Shown piece by piece: positions 6,559 through 13,994 of a stretch of 27,278 nt of DNA. How positions within the stretch are numbered: the first letter of the stretch is position 1; each line of letters begins with the position of its first letter. The position numbers and the translations under genes are program-made. The notes under the pieces are model-generated. The model searched no databases. It had not been told where the DNA came from and worked only from the letters and a program-made list of their open reading frames with translations. The stretch covers positions 1-27,278 of the forward strand of contig CAZTZY010000035.1 of assembly GCA_964617765.1 (NCBI GenBank), given 5' to 3'. Source of the stretch: CAZTZY01 sp964617765. Its GTDB lineage: Bacteria > Pseudomonadota > Gammaproteobacteria > Pseudomonadales > DT-91.

Positions 6559-6966
6559 ATGCCTAAAGCGAGTTCTCCAGTGCGTCTGGATGCTGAATTG
6601 ATGGAAGAGGCGGTCAAGAATGGTCGCCTGTTCAATCGCAGTGCGGCTGAAACCATTGAATATTGGGCAGGTCTTGGCCAGAAGCTTTATAAACTGATTG
6701 ATCCTGAAGTATTGCTGGAGATTCAGGCGGGCAGTCTTCTGCTTGATGTTAAACCTTCAAAGGTGGCGAGAATTGACCCTGATTCGGTGTTTGGCCAGAT
6801 TGAAGAGCGTAGGGTATCTGAAACGCTGAATCAGTTTGTTCATCGTGACCAGCCGATATACCAGGCTAGTCAGTTACATTCAGGGTTGCTGGAGCAAATC
6901 ATGCCAGACGGCACTAGCACGCCGGGTCGTTTTCAGAATGGCGAGTTTCATGCTGAAAAAGCTTAG
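6559..6966 (+). CDS. ParD-like antitoxin (DUF3423 type)
   Basis: A 135-residue protein. The N-terminal segment SSPVRLDAELMEEAVKNGRLFNRSAAETIEYWAGLGQKLY is the ParD-like signature (a ribbon-helix-helix type start). The middle and tail are helical and acidic, fit for wrapping a toxin. ATG 6559 is preferred over the in-frame ATG 6532 because GAGAGG at 6547-6552 lies 6 nt before it. It pairs with the zeta-like toxin 224 nt downstream. The stop is TAG, whose G is the first base of the inserted MITE-like element; before insertion the stop would have been TAA. Confidence 0.75.
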   Translation: MPKASSPVRLDAELMEEAVKNGRLFNRSAAETIEYWAGLGQKLYKLIDPEVLLEIQAGSLLLDVKPSKVARIDPDSVFGQIEERRVSETLNQFVHRDQPIYQASQLHSGLLEQIMPDGTSTPGRFQNGEFHAEKA

Positions 6967-7172
6967 GGAATCGCTGAAAAACGTTTACGGCGCAGTTCTG
7001 ACAAGGCAAATTTGGCTGAAAAAGCGGAGTTTACACGCAGTAAATGAGCATTTGATTCGCTTCGCTCACCCCTTATGGGGCCGCCTTGCAGGCGTTCAAC
7101 GGCTTACGGCCTTTTGTCCAGCCAAATTTAACGCAGGTAGAACAAGCAAGTTAGTTTTTCAGAGCTTCCTTA
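6963..7172. mobile_element. MITE-like element with TTA target repeats
   Basis: The core is 6966-7169 (204 bp), flanked by TTA on each side (6963-6965, 7170-7172). Twenty-base terminal inverted repeats, counted with the flanks, match at 17 of 20: the left reads GGGAATCGCTGAAAAAC, the right is its imperfect complement ending GAGCTTCC. A perfect 11-bp inner repeat AAATTTGGCTG/CAGCCAAATTT supports a folded, non-coding unit. No transposase is inside. Ends of the form YTA(G/A) plus CTCTGAAAAA recall short elements moved by IS5-like transposases; this family link is uncertain. Confidence 0.7.
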
Positions 7173-7190
7173 ATGGATAAAGGGATTATT

Positions 7191-7772
7191 ATGTCTAGGC
7201 CTCAGCTGTGGATGTTGGTGGGTGGTAACGGTGCAGGCAAAAGTTCGTTTTACGAACAGTTTTTAAAAGCGCGTGGCATTCCGTTTGTTAATGCAGACCT
7301 TATCGCCAAGGAATATTTTCCTGAAGATCCCGAGGGTAAAAGTCGCGAGGCTGCCGACATTGCTGAGGGGCTGCGATATCGATTGATAACAGCCAGCAAG
7401 TCATTTTGTTTTGAAACTGTGTTTTCACATGTCAGCAAGATTGATTTTATCGGCGATGCCAAGGCCGCAGGTTATGAGATTGTGATGGTGTATATTCACC
7501 TTGATAACCCGGCATTGAACAAGGCTCGTATTCATCAGCGCGTAATGAGCGGTGGTCATAATGTACCCGAAGATAGAATTGAACCGCGTATCGAAAGGCT
7601 AACCCGGAATGTAACGAAGGTAATCGCGCTGGGTTTGGCAGATCAGGTTCATGTGCTGGATAACTCCAGTTATGAAAATCCGTTTGTACGAATCGTTCAG
7701 GTTGCTGGAGGCAAAATGACAGCCTATGTTGATCCTTTACCGGATTGGGTGTTAGGGTTATTGAGCCAGTAG
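7191..7772 (+). CDS. Zeta-toxin-like P-loop kinase
   Basis: A 193-residue protein from ATG 7191, chosen because AAAGGG (7179-7184) lies 6 nt upstream; the in-frame ATG 7173 borders the inserted element. The Walker A is GGNGAGKS (residues 11-18), followed by FVNADLIA and FETVFSH, all typical of zeta toxin/AAA kinases. Zeta toxins phosphorylate UDP-N-acetylglucosamine and block wall synthesis, or act on other nucleotide-sugars. With the ParD-like gene it forms a toxin-antitoxin pair; pairing with a ParD-like rather than an epsilon antitoxin is known for this subfamily. Target and toxicity are inferred. Confidence 0.8.
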   Translation: MSRPQLWMLVGGNGAGKSSFYEQFLKARGIPFVNADLIAKEYFPEDPEGKSREAADIAEGLRYRLITASKSFCFETVFSHVSKIDFIGDAKAAGYEIVMVYIHLDNPALNKARIHQRVMSGGHNVPEDRIEPRIERLTRNVTKVIALGLADQVHVLDNSSYENPFVRIVQVAGGKMTAYVDPLPDWVLGLLSQ

Positions 7773-7849
7773 TTATGGCCGGTATGGTTTAACGAAGCTC
7801 AAAGAGTGAAGTGTTACGTTACTGGTTAACAACTCACTCATGTAAAAAG

Positions 7850-7877
7850 GTAGAGACGTTGCCTGCAACGTCTCTAC
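7850..7877. repeat. REP-like perfect hairpin 1
   Basis: 13-bp perfect arms GTAGAGACGTTGC and GCAACGTCTCTAC with a 2-nt loop. It has no T-run, so it is more like a dispersed palindrome than a terminator, though it could stop or protect zeta mRNA. Similar GTAGAGACGTT palindromes recur in several bacterial genomes. Confidence 0.65.
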
Positions 7878-7907
7878 AGATAATAAATGACAATAATAAA
7901 ACCGTAG

Positions 7908-7928
7908 GGGCAGGTTCCAAACCTGCCC
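7908..7928. repeat. REP-like perfect hairpin 2
   Basis: 9-bp perfect arms GGGCAGGTT and AACCTGCCC, loop CCA, 30 bp after the first hairpin. The unit GTAGGGGCAGGTT resembles a dispersed short palindrome. It lies about 29 bp before the next start codon. Confidence 0.6.
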
Positions 7929-7956
7929 GCAACCGTTAACTCTGCAAGGGAAGCCA

Positions 7957-8928
7957 ATGAACAAATATTTTAAAATCCTGCTCGGCATTACGCTGGCGGT
8001 GATAGTGATAACGGTGGTGCTGTGGCAGTTGCCAACTGTGCGTTATGTTGTTTTTGGTTCAAGCATGGATGTTCAGGAAGTGAACTTTTATGGTCGTGTT
8101 ATCGATCAAAATAATCAACCTGTGGCAGGTGCTATTATTGAATATCAATTAGGCGGTAGTGCGTTAGGCGGTTATAAGGGAGACGGCCAAATGCAAACTG
8201 ATTCTAACGGTGAGTTTTCCATTGTGGGAAAGGAAGGCAGTTCACTTTTATTGAGAGCCATCAAACACCCGGATATCGAATTTGTTTTTCCGATACCGAA
8301 AAATGCAACTACTTATAATTCGCCTGATGCAGGTCAGTTGAATGTTTATGGATTTCAACCGCGAGTTGGTGCTAATGAAGTGCTGTGGACAGATACTTCG
8401 GTTGAAAATCCTTATGTTTTTAAGGCGTGGCGGGTTGCTATGGAGGATGGGCAATTTGCACAAAATCTTAAAGTTGGGGAATATGCAAAAAAAATTGAAT
8501 ATGACAAAACATACACATTAGATTTTTTCCAATCACCATTAGAACAGACTAAAGAAGGAGAGCAGAGCGGTCAGTTACGGGTAATTTTTCATCGAGAAGC
8601 TGATGCTGAAGATGTTACTCAACGTTGGGAGGCAAGGCTTATTCCTGTTGATGGTGGCATTCAAGTTACTAAAGATTCCTATATGAATATGGCTCCTGAA
8701 TCTGGTTATCTACCTGAAATACAGATCGTTAGAGAAAAGATCGATAATAAAAAAATTGATGGGCTTTCTAATCAGCAATATTACTTTAAGTCTAATAACG
8801 GCCAAATTTATGGCAGTTTGTTTGTCGCATTTGATGCAAAGGCATATGGAAAAATGATGCTTGATATCAACTTTAAACTTAACCCCGATGGCGAACGCAT
8901 TTTAGTTCAAGCGAAGAGCAAGCAGTAA
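7957..8928 (+). CDS. Membrane-anchored protein with a carboxypeptidase-regulatory-like segment
   Basis: A 323-residue protein of unknown role. Residues 5-27 form one hydrophobic helix, an uncleaved anchor, so the rest likely faces the periplasm. Residues about 43-100 (NFYGRVIDQNNQPVAGAIIEYQLG...TDSNGEFSIVG) fit the carboxypeptidase regulatory-like beta-sandwich. The C-terminal two thirds is unrecognised and beta-rich. ATG 7957 has AAGGGA at 7947-7952. It stands alone: repeats lie upstream and the copA region begins after 153 bp. No enzyme motif is visible. Confidence 0.65.
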   Translation: MNKYFKILLGITLAVIVITVVLWQLPTVRYVVFGSSMDVQEVNFYGRVIDQNNQPVAGAIIEYQLGGSALGGYKGDGQMQTDSNGEFSIVGKEGSSLLLRAIKHPDIEFVFPIPKNATTYNSPDAGQLNVYGFQPRVGANEVLWTDTSVENPYVFKAWRVAMEDGQFAQNLKVGEYAKKIEYDKTYTLDFFQSPLEQTKEGEQSGQLRVIFHREADAEDVTQRWEARLIPVDGGIQVTKDSYMNMAPESGYLPEIQIVREKIDNKKIDGLSNQQYYFKSNNGQIYGSLFVAFDAKAYGKMMLDINFKLNPDGERILVQAKSKQ

Positions 8929-8930
8929 TA

Positions 8931-9107
8931 ATGAACACTCAATCAATTTCATTAACACAATTAATGTCTAGCCTATTGCCAGGCTGTTGCTTATCGCCAC
9001 TCATCGGCTGCAATAAAACCCGCCAAAAAACAGCTAAACAATCGGCCATAAAAACAACCCGGTTCCCCGGAGAGAATCATCATGCCAGTTCCTTCCAGCC
9101 AGAATAG
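8931..9107 (+). CDS. Possible 58-residue cysteine-containing leader ORF
   Basis: An ATG at 8931 opens a 58-codon frame that ends inside copA at 9105-9107, overlapping its start by 26 nt in another frame. It holds a PGCCLSPLIGC cluster (three cysteines). No clear SD is seen. It might be a short leader that couples to copA, or chance. No family is recognised. Confidence 0.2.
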   Translation: MNTQSISLTQLMSSLLPGCCLSPLIGCNKTRQKTAKQSAIKTTRFPGENHHASSFQPE

Positions 9108-11544
9108 TGCCAACAACCAGCCCAGCATAACCCTGCCTATTGAAGGCATGTCGTGTGCTTCTTGTGCCGGCCGTATTGAAAAAGCACTGCGCAATACACT
9201 CGGCGTTAGGGATGCCAATGTCAATCTGGCCATGGAGCAGGCGATTATCGAGGTCGATGCCAATACAGCACTATCAACCCTGGTCGCAGCCGTAGAGGCG
9301 GCGGGCTATCATGTACCCAAACAGACACTGGATTTGGCCATTACCGGCATGACGTGTGCAAACTGTGCTAACCGTGTTGAAAAGAGTTTGCTACAAGTAC
9401 CCGGTGTGGAAACGGCCGCCGTTAATTTTGCCACCGAGCGTGCCCAGGTGGTGATGCGAACTGCTGGCGATATCTACGATTTGATAGCCGCAGTAAAAAA
9501 AGCCGGTTACCAGGCGGAACCGGTGAAAGATCATGCCAACATAAAACCCAAACCCGATACAGAAAAATGGTGGTTGCTGGCCAGCATCGTGTTGACCTTG
9601 CCTTTGGCGTTGCCGATGTTTGCGATGCTGGTCGGCATTCACTGGATGTTGCCGGCCTGGGTACAATTCGCGCTGGCCACCCCTGTGCAGTTTGTGTTAG
9701 GTGCGCGTTTTTATCGTGCCGGGTTTAATGCGGTAAGGGCAGGTGCTGGCAATATGGATTTGCTGGTGGCGATTGGCACCAGTGCCGCCTATGGTTTAAG
9801 CCTGTACCAGATGTGGATGCCGGAGGGCCATGCGCAGTTGTATTTTGAAGCCTCGGCCACGGTGATTACGCTGGTGTTATTGGGCAAATGGCTCGAAAGC
9901 CGTGCCAAACGCCAAACCACCGAAGCGATCAGGGCTTTGCAGGCCTTGCGGCCAGAAGTAGCGTTGGTGATTAAAAACGGCATCGAAGTGGAGCTGCCTA
10001 TTGCCAGGGTAAATGTAGACGATGTGGTGGTGATTCGCCCCGGCGCCCGTGTGCCGGTGGATGGGTTGATACTGGAAGGCCGCAGCCATGTTGATGAATC
10101 GTTATTAACCGGCGAAAGTTTGCCGGTTGCCAAGGGTATAGACGATAAGGTAACGGGCGGTTCGGTGAATGCCGAAGGTTTGTTAAAAGTAAAAACGCTG
10201 GCAGTGGGCACACAATCGCAACTGGCTAACATTATTGCACTGGTCGAAAATGAACAGGCCAAAAAAGCACCGATCCAGCGTCAGGTGGATAAGGTGAGTG
10301 CCGTGTTTGTTCCGGTAGTGCTGGTGATTGCACTGCTCACACTACTGGCTTGGGGTTTTATAGCGGGAGACTGGCAACAGGCCATTCTTAATGCTGTTGC
10401 GGTTTTGGTGATAGCTTGCCCCTGTGCTTTGGGATTGGCGACACCTGCGGCGATTATGGTGGGCACTGGCGTGGCAGCAAAACGCGGCATTCTTATCAAG
10501 GATGCAGAAGCGCTGGAGATTGCGCATAAAGTGCGCGCCGTGGCCTTCGATAAAACCGGCACACTCACCGCAGGCAAACCTATTCTGGTGGGTATTGAAA
10601 CGCTCGGTACACAACCCAATGACATGTTGGCCATGGCGGCGGCGATTCAGGCAGGCAGTGAACATCCTTTGGCAAAAGCGGTTGTAGACCAGGCCAAAAG
10701 CCTGGCACTCACTTTACCAATCGCTAGCAATATTCAGATTGAAGCGGGCCGGGGTATTAAAGCGACCATTGCAGAACAAGACATTGTTATCGGCAGCCCG
10801 CGCTGGATGCAGGAGCTGGCGGTGGATATAACCCCGCTTGCCGAAAAAGCAGCGGAATATTACCAACAGGGTAGAACCGTATCTTGGATGGCTAACATCA
10901 GCGATAAACCGCAGTTACTGGCCTTGCTGGCGTTTGGTGATGAACCGCGTGCCGAAGCTGCGTTTGCCGTGGCAGAATTATTGCGCCGTGATATTACGGC
11001 GATTATGGTCACCGGTGATCACGCGGCCAGTGCCACAGCGATTGCCCGCCGTTTGGGGATTACCGAAATTCGTTCCGAAGTTTTGCCCGCCAACAAGGCT
11101 GCCATTATCGCCGAATTACAACAACAGTATGGCGTGGTGGCGATGGTGGGTGATGGTGTGAATGATGCGCCGGCACTGGCGGCTGCCAATGTGGGTTTTG
11201 CGATGGGCGGTGGCACCGATGTGGCCATGCAGGCGGCTGGCATTACCCTGATGCGAAACGATCCGCGTTTAATCAGCGATGCTATTGATATATCGCAACG
11301 TACTTGGAGCAAAATCCGGCAAAATCTGTTCTGGGCATTTATTTATAATCTGGTGGGTATTCCGCTGGCAGCGGCTGGTTTGTTGAACCCGGTAATTGCA
11401 GGGGCGGCGATGGCGTTCTCGAGTGTGAGTGTGGTGAGCAATGCCTTGTTGCTGAAGCGCTGGAAAGGGTCAGCTGGCAATGTATCACATGGCAATGCAT
11501 CACCTGGCAATGCAACGCATGGCTTAAACAAGAGTAACCAGTAA
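9082..11544 (+). CDS. copA: Copper-exporting P1B-type ATPase (CopA-like)
   Basis: An 820-residue inner-membrane pump that exports Cu(+) using ATP. Two N-terminal heavy-metal-associated domains carry GMSCASC (C25, C28) and GMTCANC (C92, C95). The core has LTGESLPV (actuator), the ion-site CPC (C446-P447-C448), DKTGTLT with phosphorylated D490, SEHPLAKAV (nucleotide domain), GDGVNDAPAL, and the helix pair FIYNLVG and FSSVSVVSNA typical of Cu(I) pumps. The start is ATG 9082 with GGAGA at 9069-9073. The last 20 residues contain short repeats (GNVSHGNASPGNATHG), unusual for the family and perhaps a metal-binding or disordered tail. No copper regulator is visible nearby. Confidence 0.95.
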   Translation: MPVPSSQNSANNQPSITLPIEGMSCASCAGRIEKALRNTLGVRDANVNLAMEQAIIEVDANTALSTLVAAVEAAGYHVPKQTLDLAITGMTCANCANRVEKSLLQVPGVETAAVNFATERAQVVMRTAGDIYDLIAAVKKAGYQAEPVKDHANIKPKPDTEKWWLLASIVLTLPLALPMFAMLVGIHWMLPAWVQFALATPVQFVLGARFYRAGFNAVRAGAGNMDLLVAIGTSAAYGLSLYQMWMPEGHAQLYFEASATVITLVLLGKWLESRAKRQTTEAIRALQALRPEVALVIKNGIEVELPIARVNVDDVVVIRPGARVPVDGLILEGRSHVDESLLTGESLPVAKGIDDKVTGGSVNAEGLLKVKTLAVGTQSQLANIIALVENEQAKKAPIQRQVDKVSAVFVPVVLVIALLTLLAWGFIAGDWQQAILNAVAVLVIACPCALGLATPAAIMVGTGVAAKRGILIKDAEALEIAHKVRAVAFDKTGTLTAGKPILVGIETLGTQPNDMLAMAAAIQAGSEHPLAKAVVDQAKSLALTLPIASNIQIEAGRGIKATIAEQDIVIGSPRWMQELAVDITPLAEKAAEYYQQGRTVSWMANISDKPQLLALLAFGDEPRAEAAFAVAELLRRDITAIMVTGDHAASATAIARRLGITEIRSEVLPANKAAIIAELQQQYGVVAMVGDGVNDAPALAAANVGFAMGGGTDVAMQAAGITLMRNDPRLISDAIDISQRTWSKIRQNLFWAFIYNLVGIPLAAAGLLNPVIAGAAMAFSSVSVVSNALLLKRWKGSAGNVSHGNASPGNATHGLNKSNQ

Positions 11545-11686
11545 AGTTAAGGAACCTCAGAATGACAAAAGGGAGTTATTCAGATGATCCTGGGATTTCT
11601 CAGAGAGAGTTTACCCTGAAAAAAGGGTTTTAAATGACAGTTATTCATAGTTTCCCTGGAAAATTCAAGGCTTGGAAAAGCTGGAA

Positions 11687-11709
11687 AGCCAACTGAAGGC
11701 CAGTTGGCT
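11687..11709 (-). terminator. Candidate terminator of the lysine-rich micro-gene
   Basis: A 9-bp perfect stem AGCCAACTG/CAGTTGGCT with a 5-nt loop, 31 bp past the minus-strand stop codon. On the minus strand it is followed by TTTCC and a later TTTT, so the U-tract is weak. Confidence 0.4.
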
Positions 11710-11740
11710 GATGTGCTAACTAGATCAAAACAAAGAAAGT

Positions 11741-11851
11741 TTAATCCCGGGATTTTTCAGCTTTTTTAACTTTCTTTTCAGCTTTTTTCTCTTTCATGGT
11801 TTTGTTGGGTTGTTTCTTGGTTTCTTTTTTACTGTCTTGATTTTTACTCAT
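11741..11851 (-). CDS. 36-residue lysine-rich micro-protein
   Basis: A very basic peptide, MSKNQDSKKETKKQ at the start and KKAEKKVKKAEK near the end. It has no hydrophobic segment. The minus-strand ATG at 11851 has GGGAGA 7 nt upstream, a strong ribosome site; a second in-frame ATG at 11854 sits too close to the SD. A hairpin follows the stop. Similar short Lys/Glu-rich reading frames are often annotated as hypothetical in gammaproteobacteria; the function is unknown, with nucleic-acid binding a guess from charge. Confidence 0.55.
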   Translation of the reverse strand: MSKNQDSKKETKKQPNKTMKEKKAEKKVKKAEKSRD

Positions 11852-11880
11852 CATGCATTCTCCCGAGTTAAAATTAACAA

Positions 11881-11892
11881 CTGAATATTCAG
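11881..11892. promoter_or_regulatory. Perfect palindrome CTGAATATTCAG
   Basis: A 12-bp perfect palindrome 29 bp upstream of the minus-strand micro-gene start, in the place expected for an operator. The binding protein is unknown. Confidence 0.35.
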
Positions 11893-11915
11893 ATTACAAC
11901 GTATCGAAATATATA

Positions 11916-11930
11916 GCCATGAATCATGGC
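11916..11930. promoter_or_regulatory. Perfect palindrome GCCATGA-N-TCATGGC
   Basis: 7-bp perfect arms around one base, 24 bp from the previous palindrome. It could be a second regulator site for either divergent transcription unit. No function is proved. Confidence 0.35.
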
Positions 11931-12148
11931 GGCAGGGCAACATCAACAGGTTTGCCAGAGCGATACCCTACAAACTTGCGTCAGGGACTGCCAAAATAAT
12001 AGTAGTATAAATTTTCAGGTTGTCATGAAAAGCCAGGAAAAATTTTGGTGAAGAGAGATAGAGTCGGCACAGCTATCTTGTATTTGATTCAATAAGTCAT
12101 GTAAGGTTATGTTTATAATTAATACATACCGTAAAAATAAGGTCTGGA

Positions 12149-12796
12149 ATGAAAGTAATTAATCGAACATTCAAAAAGATTGGCTGGGTGTTGCTGGTAT
12201 TGGGCATTATTGATTTGGCGATATTGATTTTTTGTCTTTTCACTGAGCGTTATTATTCTTCCAATTTCAATGTATTTGCTATTGTTCCAGGTTTATTCCT
12301 GTTAAGAGGCAGTGTCAAAACAGCGCGCATCCTGCGTTGGTTTTCACCTTTTGCAGTATTGATAGCTTCGGGTTTTTTTACCATTACGACGATTTCAAAG
12401 CCATTAGACCTGATCCTTGCCCAGGTCATGCTTAACACTTTCGTTACTCTGGTCGATTTTGGTGCCTTACTTATTTTTGTCGGCGTATTGATATGGGTTT
12501 ATCGACAATTAAACAGCGAAGAGTCAGTTTTGGCATTGAGTAAAGCCGGTTACAAAACGGGTAGACCACTTTCAGCCATCATTGCCAGTTTGGTCATTGT
12601 TATTATCGCGGGTGTTGGTTCGTATATTGTGCTTACTGGCGAAACCGCCGAAAAAGCCAAAAGACTCGCTGCTGAAAGAGTGGGTAATAATTACCGGTTT
12701 TATGTAAACAGTGTTGAATTTGCAGGCGAGCATGGGGCTGCGGTAGTCACTGTTTATAACAATACTATGATCACTGAACTGCCGGTTGAGTGGTAA
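12149..12796 (+). CDS. Small multi-pass membrane protein, function unknown
   Basis: A 215-residue protein with about five hydrophobic helices: 10-32, 39-52, 62-82, 92-116 and 141-164. A short soluble C-terminal part (about 165-215) contains AEKAKRLAAERVGNNYRFYVNSVEF. No domain is recognised. ATG 12149 has AAGG at 12139-12142. It has its own upstream gap, and the downstream sulfotransferase starts 179 bp later, so co-transcription is not clear. Confidence 0.6.
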   Translation: MKVINRTFKKIGWVLLVLGIIDLAILIFCLFTERYYSSNFNVFAIVPGLFLLRGSVKTARILRWFSPFAVLIASGFFTITTISKPLDLILAQVMLNTFVTLVDFGALLIFVGVLIWVYRQLNSEESVLALSKAGYKTGRPLSAIIASLVIVIIAGVGSYIVLTGETAEKAKRLAAERVGNNYRFYVNSVEFAGEHGAAVVTVYNNTMITELPVEW

Positions 12797-12975
12797 ACGT
12801 TTTTGCAGTCATGGATTGAGGGAAGCGCTGAATTACGTTTTTTTGTGATTGAGAGCCTTCCCTATATTCAGGGTAAATTTCGTGAAGAATTTTTTTTTAT
12901 TCAAGTGGTTAGATTTTTCATTGTGTTTAAAAGTAATACACCAGGTTTTTTATTAGCGAAAAAAACGGGATAACT

Positions 12976-13878
12976 ATGACGAACAACATTGCATGGCCAC
13001 AAAAAAAACGCGAATTACACAACCACCATTTTGATTCCACCATCTGGAATGATTTCGCCTTTCGTGATGACGATATCATCATTGCCACTTATGCAAAATC
13101 GGGTACTACATGGACACAGCAAATTGTGGCGCAAATGTTATTTAATGGCGACCCGGAGCTGGCCGTCGCTGAATTGTCGCCCTGGCTGGATCTTCGCGTG
13201 CCACCCAAGGAAGTCAAACTGCCCATGGTGGAAGCACAAGATCATCGCCGCATCATTAAAACCCATTTACCCGTTGATGCGCTGGTCTATGATCCCAAGG
13301 CCAAATATATCTATATCGCCCGTGATGGCAGGGATGTGGTTTGGAGCATGTACAACCATCATGCCAATGCTAACCAAGCGTGGTATGGCGCATTGAATGA
13401 CACACCTGGTCTTATCGGCCCACCCATAGAACAACCGCCAGCCGATATCCGTCAATACTGGCAAAACTGGATGGATAACGATGGCCATCCTTTCTGGCCA
13501 TTTTGGCAATCTGTACGTAGCTGGTGGGAGATACGCCATCTGCCTAATGTCATGTTTGTCCATTTTAATAATCTTAAAGATGATATGCCCGGCCAAATGC
13601 GCAAAATTGCCGGTTTTCTCGATATTCCTGTTGATGAAACCCGTTGGGATGACATTGTTGAATACTGTTCTTTTGACTGGATGAAAAATAATGCCACCAA
13701 GAGCGTACCGTTAGGTGGCGCATTCTGGGAGGGCGGCGCAGAGGTGTTTATTAACAAGGGTACCAATGGCCGTTGGGCTGATGTGCTCACTGCTGAAGAT
13801 TCAGCGCAATATGAAACCAAAGCTTTGAGTGAATTGGGTGAAGAATGTGCGCGATGGCTGGCAACCGGCAAATTTTGA
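12976..13878 (+). CDS. PAPS-dependent sulfotransferase family protein
   Basis: A 300-residue cytosolic enzyme expected to transfer sulfate from PAPS to a hydroxyl or amine on a small acceptor. Visible signatures: the 5'-phosphosulfate loop Y39-A-K-S-G-T-T-W, likely catalytic H97 in IKTHLPVD, the 3'-phosphate site R116-D-G-R-D-V-V-W-S124, and KGTNGRW near 261-267, the variant of the C-terminal KGxxGxW motif. The length is standard. The acceptor cannot be read. The lone position gives no pathway, although lipid-like dehydrogenases lie further along. The start is ATG 12976 with a weak GGGAT upstream. Confidence 0.88.
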   Translation: MTNNIAWPQKKRELHNHHFDSTIWNDFAFRDDDIIIATYAKSGTTWTQQIVAQMLFNGDPELAVAELSPWLDLRVPPKEVKLPMVEAQDHRRIIKTHLPVDALVYDPKAKYIYIARDGRDVVWSMYNHHANANQAWYGALNDTPGLIGPPIEQPPADIRQYWQNWMDNDGHPFWPFWQSVRSWWEIRHLPNVMFVHFNNLKDDMPGQMRKIAGFLDIPVDETRWDDIVEYCSFDWMKNNATKSVPLGGAFWEGGAEVFINKGTNGRWADVLTAEDSAQYETKALSELGEECARWLATGKF

Positions 13879-13994
13879 CAGGATGTTGTTTAACTGCATA
13901 ACAATATCTTGCTGGTTTTGTGAAACCTTTATGCAGAGAATTCATTCGATTTTGAATAATAAAAAAATGGATCAAAGGAAGGAGAAATGAATTA

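Larger units (their letters stand above)
11545..12148. other. 604-bp intergenic region between copA and the membrane protein
   Basis: It contains one short minus-strand gene (11741-11851), its candidate terminator, and two perfect palindromes (11881-11892 and 11916-11930). A TATAAT box at 12114-12119 may serve the next gene, but no clear -35 is found. The first 130 bp holds no recognised feature. Confidence 0.5.

Noticed and set aside
6836..7180. 114-residue open frame across the antitoxin tail and repeat element
   Set aside because: Overlaps the antitoxin in another frame and runs through the inserted element.
9789..10262. 157-residue minus-strand open frame inside copA
   Set aside because: Antisense shadow of a clear P-type ATPase.
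11562..11633. 23-codon + strand frame after copA
   Set aside because: Too short, no conserved features, no convincing SD.
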